This document shows positions 1-5,242 of a DNA stretch of 5,280 nucleotides, piece after piece (the first letter of the stretch is position 1; each line of letters starts with the position of its first letter). The notes beneath the pieces are model-generated. The model was not told the DNA's origin, did not search any database, and was given only the letters and a program-made list of their open reading frames with translations. The position numbers were made by a program, and so were the translations under genes. Source of the stretch: JAQBGV01 sp032128395 (lineage in GTDB: Bacteria > Planctomycetota > UBA8108 > UBA1146). The DNA lies in the NCBI GenBank assembly GCA_032128395.1, contig JAQBGV010000107.1, positions 1 through 5,280 of the forward strand, in the 5' to 3' direction.

Positions 1-1301
1 TCGATCGCGACGAGGGGATCGCGTTCCTGCGCGAGCTCTGCGCGCCGGACGCGGCCGAGGGGATCCTCCTCTCGACCTGCAACCGCACCGAGATCTACAC
101 GGCCCTTCCCCAGGTCGATGCCTCCGATCCGCGGATGCGTATCCTCGAGCTCCTCGCGGACCGGCGCGGCTTCCGCCCCCGGCACGCGCCCCCCAACCAC
201 TGGCGCGCCGAGGGACCCGCGGCCGTCACGCACCTGTTGCGCGTCGCGTCGGGTCTCGAGAGCCAGGTGCTCGGCGAGAGTCAGATCCTCGGGCAAGTGA
301 AAGTCGCGCTCGAGTGGGCGGACGACGCGGGGACCTGCGGCAGCCACCTCCGCCGACTCTGGGAGCGGGCGCTCCGCATCGGCAAACGAGTGCGCGCCGA
401 GACGACGATCGGCGACGGCGCACTCTCCCACGCGTACGCCGCGCTCGAGCTCGCCCGCAAGATCTTCGGAGGACTCGACGATCGCCGGGTGCTCATCATC
501 GGCGCCGGGGAGATCGCGACGCTCGCCCTGGAAAACCTGCAGGGGATCGCGACCGCGGGGGTCACGGTGATGAACCGCACGCGCGAGCGGGCGGAGACGA
601 TGGCCGAATGGGCGCGGGCATCGATTCGCCCCTTCGACGAATTAGAAGCAGCCCTCGTCGATGCGGATCTGGTGATCACCTCGACCGGCGCGAAGGAGCC
701 GGTGCTCCCGCTCGACCTGGTCCGCCGCGTCCGCGCGACTCGCGGGGGGCGACGACCGCTCCTGCTCGTCGACCTGGGGCTCCCCCGGGACGTCGATCCC
801 CGGGCCGCGGGTATCGATGGCGTCTACCTGAAGAACCTCGACGACCTCGCCGCCGTGGTCGCCGCGAACACGCGCCAACGGGTCGATGAGTTGCCGCGCG
901 CCGAAGCGATCGTCGCCGCCGGAACCGCGGCGTTCCTCGATTGGGCCGCGGCGCTCGCGGTCGAGCCGGCGGTCCGAGAGCTGCGCGACGCGTTCGAGCG
1001 AGCGCGAGGGGAAGAGCTCGCGGCGGTGCAGGGGCGCCTCGATCCCGATACGTACGCGATCCTCGACGAGACGACGCGTCGCCTGATCGCCCGGCTGCTT
1101 CACCTTCCCTCGGCGAACCTCCGGCGCGATGATGCACTGCGCGACCCGGAGGTGCTCGCGCTCTTCCGGCGCCTCTTTCTCGAGGAACTGCCGCACCCGA
1201 GTGCGGATCCGCGGGAGCCGCGTGGTGAGCGAGACCAGCACGGGGGAGACCAGGGCGGGGGAGACCTCGACGAGCGAGTCCAAGATGGGGGGGCCCGGTG
1301 A
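1..1301 (+). CDS. hemA: Glutamyl-tRNA reductase (5' end outside window)
   Basis: NADPH-dependent cytoplasmic enzyme that reduces glutamyl-tRNA(Glu) to glutamate-1-semialdehyde, the first step of the C5 route to tetrapyrroles. The frame is open from nt 3; about 24 N-terminal residues are probably missing, judged against E. coli HemA. Visible, counting the codon at nt 3 as residue 1: catalytic motif STCNRTEIY with the nucleophilic Cys at residue 26 (nt 78-80); HLLRVASGLESQVLGESQILGQ (about 77-98) for substrate recognition, with the conserved His first; an NADPH-binding Rossmann domain with VLIIGAGEIATLALENL (about 163-179), an NRTRERA stretch and LVDLGLPRDVDP; then the C-terminal helical dimerisation domain. 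The ATG at 135 cannot be the start because it would remove the catalytic Cys. After LFRRLFLEEL, where the family usually ends, there is an odd tail of about 37 residues rich in Gly, Asp, Glu and Arg. The stop overlaps hemC by 4 nt. Identification is very secure. Confidence 0.97.
   Translation, partial: DRDEGIAFLRELCAPDAAEGILLSTCNRTEIYTALPQVDASDPRMRILELLADRRGFRPRHAPPNHWRAEGPAAVTHLLRVASGLESQVLGESQILGQVKVALEWADDAGTCGSHLRRLWERALRIGKRVRAETTIGDGALSHAYAALELARKIFGGLDDRRVLIIGAGEIATLALENLQGIATAGVTVMNRTRERAETMAEWARASIRPFDELEAALVDADLVITSTGAKEPVLPLDLVRRVRATRGGRRPLLLVDLGLPRDVDPRAAGIDGVYLKNLDDLAAVVAANTRQRVDELPRAEAIVAAGTAAFLDWAAALAVEPAVRELRDAFERARGEELAAVQGRLDPDTYAILDETTRRLIARLLHLPSANLRRDDALRDPEVLALFRRLFLEELPHPSADPREPRGERDQHGGDQGGGDLDERVQDGGAR
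1231..1275 (+). repeat. Imperfect 15-bp tandem repeat, about 3 units, in the hemA tail
   Basis: Three head-to-tail 15-nt units lie at 1231-1245, 1246-1260 and 1261-1275. Each starts with GAGACC; the first two differ at only two positions, and the third is diverged. The period is a multiple of three, so in HemA it gives a pentapeptide-like series (DQHGG, DQGGG, DLDER). It lies beyond the conserved GluTR core, just before the hemC start, and looks like a tolerated repeat expansion. No function is evident. Confidence 0.75.
1298..1301 (+). promoter_or_regulatory. GTGA start/stop overlap, hemA-hemC
   Basis: The GTG start of hemC (1298-1300) and the TGA stop of hemA (1299-1301) share bases. With no convincing SD before hemC, ribosomes ending hemA probably re-initiate here. 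This would tie the amounts of the two enzymes together (inference). Confidence 0.85.
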
Positions 1302-2245
1302 AACTTCGTCTCGGCACGCGGGGGAGCGAGCTCGCGCTCACCCAGTCCCGCTGGGTCGCAGAGCGACTTCGCGCGGCGAACGAGGGCATCGAGGTCGAAG
1401 AGGTCGTCCTCAGCACTCGCGGAGATTCCGACCTCGCTTCGCCGCTCCACACCCACGACACCCCCGGTCTCTTCACGAAGGAACTCGAGCGAGCGCTCCT
1501 CGCGGACGAGATCGACCTTGCGGTCCATTCGCTCAAAGATCTCCCGACCGCGACCCCCGGCGGACTCCTCCTCGCGGCGATCCCCGTTCGGGAGGAGCCG
1601 TGGGATGCTTGGATCAGCCCGCGCTTCCCCGATCTCGTCGATCTCGCCCCCGGAGCCCGAGTCGCGACCGGCTCGCTCAGGCGCCGCGCCCAGATCCTGA
1701 ATCTCTATCCGCACCTCGAAGTGGTCGGGATCCGCGGGAACATCGACACGCGTCTCGCCACCGCCGAGGAGCGCGGCGATGCCGGGCTCATCCTCGCGGC
1801 GGCGGGACTGAGGCGCATCGGGCGCGCCGAGCGGATCCGCGCGACGTTCAGCGTCAGCGAGATCACACCGTCTCCCGGGCAGGGGGCGCTCGCGATCGAG
1901 GTGCGCGCGGATGACGCGGCGACGATCGCGGCGGTGTTCCCCCTCGAAGATCCGATCGCTCGCGCCGAAGTGACTGCGGAGCGGGCCTTCCTCGCGGCCC
2001 TCGACGGTGGATGTCACCTCCCGATCGGAGCCTTGGCACGGGTGCTGGGGACCCGACTGACGATCGTCGGCATGGTCGCGACCCCGGATGGAGATCGATT
2101 GCTCAGGCTCGGTGGCGAAGGGAGAGCGGCCGATCCCGCCGCGGCGGGGGAAGCGCTCGCCGCGACGATCCGTCGCTCGGGGGGGCAGGAGATCCTCGAC
2201 GCGCTCGCCGAGGCCCCCGCTCCTCCGCCAGAGGGAACGCCGTGA
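1298..2245 (+). CDS. hemC: Hydroxymethylbilane synthase (porphobilinogen deaminase)
   Basis: Cytoplasmic enzyme that polymerises four porphobilinogen molecules head to tail into hydroxymethylbilane, using a covalently attached dipyrromethane cofactor. The product is 315 aa (E. coli 313). The N-terminal segment KLRLGTRGSELAL contains Arg8. GLFTKELE follows at 57-64. HSLKDLPT (78-85) carries the catalytic Asp81. Substrate-carboxylate arginines are in GSLRRR (Arg128, Arg129) and IRGNIDTRLA (Arg146, Arg152). The cofactor-bearing cysteine is Cys239 in GGCHLPIGA (E. coli Cys242). The last 15 or so residues are Ala/Pro-rich and poorly conserved. The GTG start at 1298 is chosen because it places the conserved N-terminus right after Met and overlaps the hemA stop as GTGA. 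Upstream there is only a G7 run (1287-1293) and no clear SD, so translation probably depends on coupling to hemA. All key residues are intact. Confidence 0.97.
   Translation: MKLRLGTRGSELALTQSRWVAERLRAANEGIEVEEVVLSTRGDSDLASPLHTHDTPGLFTKELERALLADEIDLAVHSLKDLPTATPGGLLLAAIPVREEPWDAWISPRFPDLVDLAPGARVATGSLRRRAQILNLYPHLEVVGIRGNIDTRLATAEERGDAGLILAAAGLRRIGRAERIRATFSVSEITPSPGQGALAIEVRADDAATIAAVFPLEDPIARAEVTAERAFLAALDGGCHLPIGALARVLGTRLTIVGMVATPDGDRLLRLGGEGRAADPAAAGEALAATIRRSGGQEILDALAEAPAPPPEGTP
2230..2236 (+). promoter_or_regulatory. Ribosome binding site of hemD
   Basis: AGAGGGA lies inside the last codons of hemC. Its GAGG core is 7 nt from the GTG at 2242, a normal distance. It supports 2242 as the hemD start rather than the upstream ATG at 2011, which lies deep within hemC. 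Confidence 0.7.
2242..2245 (+). promoter_or_regulatory. GTGA start/stop overlap, hemC-hemD
   Basis: The hemD GTG (2242-2244) overlaps the hemC TGA (2243-2245), the same 4-nt arrangement as at hemA-hemC. Coupled translation of HemC and HemD makes sense because hydroxymethylbilane is unstable and closes spontaneously to the dead-end uroporphyrinogen I if HemD is lacking (known chemistry; the coupling is inferred). Confidence 0.85.
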
Positions 2246-3036
2246 CCGCCGGGTCGTCGTCCGTATCCCCGCTCTTCGGTCGCGTCGTCGCGCTGACCCG
2301 CCCGCGCGACCGGATCGGCCCGCTCGTCCGAGCCTTCGCCGCCGCGGGTGCAGAGACGATCATCTGCCCGGTCCTGCGGCTCGTCCCGGTCGAGGGGAAC
2401 GCTCGGACCGAGCTCGAGGAGACGCTGCGCACCTTCGTCGAGGGGGGCGCGGGTTGGCTGGCGCTGACGAGCGGTTCGGTCGTGCCGGTGATCGCCACGA
2501 TGCTCGCTGCGGACCCGGACTTTCGAGACCGCGTCACGGACAGGATGCGGGTGGCAGCGATCGGAGGGGCGACGGCCGAGGCCGCGCGCTCCCGAGGGAT
2601 CGCGATCGTACTCGAAGGGTCCGGGGCGGGGGCGGAGCGCCTCGCGTCGCAGATCCTGGCGGAAGATCCCCGGCCTCGCGTGCTCCACGTCACCTCCGAT
2701 CGCGGGCTCGACACGCTCCGGCTGTCGATCGAGGCCGGGGGAGGCACCGCGACGCGCGCCATCGCGGTCGAGCATCGCCTCGAGCCGACGCTCGATCCCC
2801 GTATGTTGTTCACCTCCAGACCCGCAGGGCTGATCGTGTTCGCCAGCCCCAGCGCCGCCGAGGGACTCCTCAGCGCGTGCAGCGAAAAATTGCGTGCGAG
2901 AACCCTGAACATCCCCGCCCTCGCGTTCGGCGAGACCACCGCGCGCGCCCTCGCCGCGTTCGGCTTCGAGGAGGTCTGCGTCGCCTCCGCGCCCACGCCA
3001 GGTGCGCTCGTCGCCGCAGCAATCGAGCGACTCTGA
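2242..3036 (+). CDS. hemD: Uroporphyrinogen-III synthase
   Basis: Cytoplasmic enzyme that cyclises hydroxymethylbilane while inverting ring D, giving uroporphyrinogen III. The product is 264 aa, within the usual range (E. coli 246). HemD proteins are poorly conserved, but the two-lobed fold's landmarks are present: VVALTRP (15-21) opens lobe one; LALTSGSVVPVI (73-84); AAIGGATAEAARSRG (105-119), the usual VGxxTAxAL-type motif; LHVTSDRGLDTL (148-159); GLIVFASPSAAEGL (196-209); ALAFGETTARALAAFGF (226-242); and the C-terminal PTPGALVAAA. The tyrosine usually found in a YR or YQR context near the lobe hinge appears to be His178 in VEHRL. The start is GTG 2242, on position, SD and the LTRP spacing. 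It overlaps hemC by 4 nt. Context between hemC and hemB settles the assignment. It is a stand-alone HemD, with no fused uroporphyrinogen methyltransferase domain. Confidence 0.94.
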   Translation: MTAGSSSVSPLFGRVVALTRPRDRIGPLVRAFAAAGAETIICPVLRLVPVEGNARTELEETLRTFVEGGAGWLALTSGSVVPVIATMLAADPDFRDRVTDRMRVAAIGGATAEAARSRGIAIVLEGSGAGAERLASQILAEDPRPRVLHVTSDRGLDTLRLSIEAGGGTATRAIAVEHRLEPTLDPRMLFTSRPAGLIVFASPSAAEGLLSACSEKLRARTLNIPALAFGETTARALAAFGFEEVCVASAPTPGALVAAAIERL

Positions 3037-3080
3037 GCGCGAATGCGTACTTCCTGGGCTTCACCGCGATACCATGCCGC

Positions 3081-3092
3081 CCCCTCGAGGGG
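3081..3092. repeat. 12-bp perfect palindrome upstream of hemB
   Basis: CCCCTCGAGGGG equals its own reverse complement. In RNA it could form a 4-bp CCCC/GGGG stem with a TCGA loop, ending 5 nt before the hemB SD. It could be a small operator-like site or a weak 5' hairpin. No known operator is recognised. Confidence 0.55.
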
Positions 3093-3097
3093 TGCGA

Positions 3098-3104
3098 GAA
3101 GAGG
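3098..3104 (+). promoter_or_regulatory. Ribosome binding site of hemB
   Basis: GAAGAGG lies 8 nt before the ATG at 3113, the best SD in the window. It decides the hemB start: the earlier in-frame ATGs at 3002 and 3074 have no comparable SD and would add a non-conserved leader. Confidence 0.8.
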
Positions 3105-3112
3105 TGCCAGCG

Positions 3113-4105
3113 ATGAGTTTTCCGATGGAACGGATGCGACGGTTGCGCCGCACCCCCGCGCTCCGGCGCTGGGTCGCGGAGACGCGGCTCTCGCGGCACT
3201 CCTTGGTCCAGCCGCTCTTCGTGTGCGAAGGGAGCGGCATCGAACGACCGATCGCCTCGATGCCCGGACAGGCGCAGCTCAGCTTCGATCGCGTGGCGGA
3301 GCGCGCGAAACGGCTCGCCGGGGCCGGGGTGCCGGCGGTGCTCCTCTTCGGGATCCCCGCCGAGAAGGACGGGACCGGCAGCGGCGCCGATGACCCGGAA
3401 GGGGTGGTCGCCGAAGCGGTCCGCGCGGTCCGACGCGCGGTGCCGGAGATGATCGTGATCGGCGACGTCTGCCTCTGCGAGTTCACCGACCACGGACACT
3501 GCGGCGTGCTCGGCGAGCCGGATGAAGCAGGGGGGCAGACGGTCGACAACGACGCAACCCTCGAGCGTCTCGCGAGCGAGGCGGTGATGCTCGCGGATGC
3601 TGGGTGCGACATCGTCGCGCCATCGGCGATGGCGGACGGACAGGTCGAGGCGATCCGCGATGCACTCGATGACTTCGGGCACGCTCACGTCGCAATCCTC
3701 AGCTACTCCGCGAAGTACGCCTCGAGCTTCTACGGACCTTTCCGCGATGCTGCCGACAACGCTCCGGCGTTCGGGGATCGACGGGATTACCAGCTGGACC
3801 CCCGAAACGCCCGCGAGGCGATCCGCGAGGTCGAACTCGATCTCCAGGAGGGTGCGGACATCGTCATGGTGAAGCCCGCGCTCCCCTACCTCGACATCGT
3901 CTCGAAGCTGCGGGAGGAATTCGAAGTTCCGATCGCGGCGTATCACGTCAGCGGTGAGTACGCGATGATCGAAGCCGCGGCCGAGAAGGGGTGGATCGAC
4001 GGGGACGCCGCTCTGCTCGAATCGCTGCGCTGCATCCATCGCGCCGGCGCGGACATCATCATCACCTACGGCGCCGAGCGGATCGCGGGCGCCCTCGAAG
4101 GTTGA
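3113..4105 (+). CDS. hemB: Porphobilinogen synthase (delta-aminolevulinate dehydratase)
   Basis: Cytoplasmic TIM-barrel enzyme, normally octameric, that condenses two 5-aminolevulinate molecules into porphobilinogen. The product is 330 aa (E. coli 324). The N-terminal arm RRLRRTPALRRW (9-20) matches the family. The metal site is of the zinc type: DVCLCEFTDHGHCG has Cys120, Cys122 and Cys130, rather than the Asp-rich version of the magnesium-dependent plant, alphaproteobacterial and Pseudomonas enzymes. The two active-site lysines are Lys201 in SYSAKYASSFYGPFRDA and Lys254 in MVKPALPYLD, the latter forming the Schiff base. VSGEYAMI (279-286) and APSAMADGQV (169-178) are also conserved. Glu239 in AIREVELDL matches the Glu of the allosteric magnesium site in E. 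coli. The ATG at 3113 is chosen on its SD and on the family N-terminus. hemE follows after 7 nt. The gene looks fully functional. Confidence 0.97.
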   Translation: MSFPMERMRRLRRTPALRRWVAETRLSRHSLVQPLFVCEGSGIERPIASMPGQAQLSFDRVAERAKRLAGAGVPAVLLFGIPAEKDGTGSGADDPEGVVAEAVRAVRRAVPEMIVIGDVCLCEFTDHGHCGVLGEPDEAGGQTVDNDATLERLASEAVMLADAGCDIVAPSAMADGQVEAIRDALDDFGHAHVAILSYSAKYASSFYGPFRDAADNAPAFGDRRDYQLDPRNAREAIREVELDLQEGADIVMVKPALPYLDIVSKLREEFEVPIAAYHVSGEYAMIEAAAEKGWIDGDAALLESLRCIHRAGADIIITYGAERIAGALEG

Positions 4106-4108
4106 GGA
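4104..4108 (+). promoter_or_regulatory. Ribosome binding site of hemE
   Basis: GAGGA overlaps the last two bases of the hemB TGA stop and ends 4 nt before the hemE ATG at 4113. A ribosome terminating on hemB would sit on this site, so coupled translation is likely. Confidence 0.65.
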
Positions 4109-4112
4109 CGCG

Positions 4113-5156
4113 ATGACTCACCCCTTGCTCGACGCGCTGGCGCAGAAGACCCCCGCCCACACTCCGGTCTGGTTCATGCGACAGGCGGGTCGCTACCTCC
4201 CCGGCTACCAGAGGGTGCGCGCGAAGACCGAGTTCCTCACGCTGTGCAAGACCCCCGACCTTGCCGCCGAGGTCACCATCGAGCCGCTCGACACCTTCGG
4301 GGTCGACGCCGTGATCATCTTCAGCGACATCCTGGTTCCGCTCGAGGCGATGGGTCTCGAAGTGGTCTTCGGGGACCGCGGGCCGAGCATGGAACGACCG
4401 CTCGCATCGCGCGCGGACATCGATCGACTCCGCATCCCCGATCCCGTCGCCGAGACCGGGTTCGTGATGGAAGTGATCGCGGAGGTGAGGCGGCGGGTCG
4501 CCGGACGGGTGCCGGTGATCGGCTTCGCGGGCGCCCCGTGGACCCTCGCCTGTTACGCGCTCGAAGGCTCGCCGAGCCGCACCTTCGCGGCCGCGAAGCG
4601 CATGCTGTACGAGAGCCCCGCCGACCTGCACGTTCTGATGGAAAAAATCGCCAACACCGTCACCGCGTACCTGCTCGCGCAGGTCGAGGCGGGCGCCCAG
4701 GTGCTCCAGCTCTTCGACAGTTGGGGAGGGATGCTCGCGCACGAGGCGTTCCACGAGTTCTCGCTCGCGTACTGCCAGCGGATCCTCGAAGGGCTGAAGG
4801 GGTGCGGAGTCCCTCGAATCCTGTTCATCAAGGGCGCGGGAATCCACCTCGAATCGATCGCCGAGGTGATCCGATCGACCGGCACCGAAGCGGTGGCGAT
4901 CGACGACTCGGTGACCCCGGCAAGAGCGCGTTCGGTCCTCGGCGGACTCTCCGCGATCCAGGGGAACCTGCCGCCGGAGGCGCTCTTCGCGCCGGTCGAC
5001 GACCTGCGCGCTCGGGTGCGGTCCATCCTGGAGGCGTTCCGGGGTGATCCGGGGCACGTCTTCAACCTCGGACACGGGATCCTGCCGCCGACCCCGATCG
5101 AGCACGTCCGCGCGGTCGTGGAAGAGGTCCACGCGTGGGGCACCGCATCGCCGTAG
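4113..5156 (+). CDS. hemE: Uroporphyrinogen decarboxylase
   Basis: Cytoplasmic cofactor-free enzyme that removes four acetate carboxyl groups from uroporphyrinogen III to give coproporphyrinogen III, committing the trunk to protoporphyrin/heme rather than siroheme or cobalamin. The product is 347 aa (E. coli 354). Family signature one is PVWFMRQAGRYLPGYQ (18-33) with Arg23 and Arg27; the catalytic Asp72 lies in IIFSDIL; signature two is GFAGAPWTLACY (138-149), ending in the conserved Tyr149. LQLFDSWGG (198-206) follows. Near the C-terminus come GLSAIQGNLPP and FNLGHGILPPTPIEHV, with the conserved His321. The QGN motif normally continues as LDP; here it is LPP (Pro287). The ATG at 4113 has a good SD and gives a family-like N-terminus. 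It ends the recognisable cluster. Assignment is very secure. Confidence 0.97.
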   Translation: MTHPLLDALAQKTPAHTPVWFMRQAGRYLPGYQRVRAKTEFLTLCKTPDLAAEVTIEPLDTFGVDAVIIFSDILVPLEAMGLEVVFGDRGPSMERPLASRADIDRLRIPDPVAETGFVMEVIAEVRRRVAGRVPVIGFAGAPWTLACYALEGSPSRTFAAAKRMLYESPADLHVLMEKIANTVTAYLLAQVEAGAQVLQLFDSWGGMLAHEAFHEFSLAYCQRILEGLKGCGVPRILFIKGAGIHLESIAEVIRSTGTEAVAIDDSVTPARARSVLGGLSAIQGNLPPEALFAPVDDLRARVRSILEAFRGDPGHVFNLGHGILPPTPIEHVRAVVEEVHAWGTASP

Positions 5157-5242
5157 GCGTGCCGCTGCCATCGTCTCTCCCGAAGGGTGAATCGAGAGCG
5201 GCTCTGCCGCGAGCGAGAGGGGGCTGCGAGCCAGACCCCTAA
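5135..5242 (+). other. Short frame overlapping the hemE end; doubtful relic of a next gene
   Basis: A GTG at 5135 inside hemE is preceded by GAAGAGG (5121-5127) at 7 nt. It opens a 35-codon frame ending at TAA 5240-5242. Its first residues, GHRIAVG, resemble the start of FAD enzymes such as protoporphyrinogen oxidase (RIAVVGGG), which often follow hemE, but the similarity stops there. The SD also encodes the conserved Glu-Glu near the UroD C-terminus, so it may be coincidence. I do not call it a gene. Confidence 0.15.

Larger units (their letters stand above)
3037..3112 (+). other. hemD-hemB intergenic gap
   Basis: This 76-nt spacer is the only sizeable gap inside the cluster. It holds a 12-bp palindrome (3081-3092) and the hemB SD. 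I could not find a -35/-10 pair with 16-18 nt spacing; TTCCTG (3051-3056) and TACCAT (3070-3075) are too close together. A promoter recognised by a non-standard sigma factor cannot be excluded. There is no U-tract, so it is not an intrinsic terminator, and hemB and hemE are probably co-transcribed with hemA, hemC and hemD. Confidence 0.6.

Noticed and set aside
135..1301. hemA starting at the ATG at 135
   Set aside because: The same frame is open upstream to the window edge and encodes the catalytic STCNRTEIY motif, so the true start lies before the window.
1222..1320. ETSTG/ETRAG repeat peptide in another frame across the hemA-hemC junction
   Set aside because: It is the same 15-bp DNA repeat read in a different frame. 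That frame runs on over hemC as an Arg-rich shadow.
2011..2241. hemD extended upstream to the ATG at 2011
   Set aside because: It would overlap hemC by more than 230 nt with a non-conserved Arg-rich leader. The GTG at 2242 has an SD and fits the family N-terminus.
3051..3075. Sigma-70 promoter before hemB
   Set aside because: The TTCCTG and TACCAT boxes match poorly and are only 13 nt apart.
3002..3112. hemB starting at ATG 3002 or 3074
   Set aside because: These have no good SD. The one at 3002 overlaps hemD, and the added residues are not part of the family. The ATG at 3113 has GAAGAGG at 8 nt.
4062..5171. Long antisense open frame opposite hemE (and others opposite hemA, hemC, hemD and hemB, for example 2870-4039)
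   Set aside because: Long antisense frames are expected in GC-rich coding DNA. Their products are Arg-, Asp- and His-rich with no recognisable domain, and the sense genes are certain.
5175..5240. Intrinsic terminator after hemE
   Set aside because: Hairpins are present, but none is followed by a T-rich tract.
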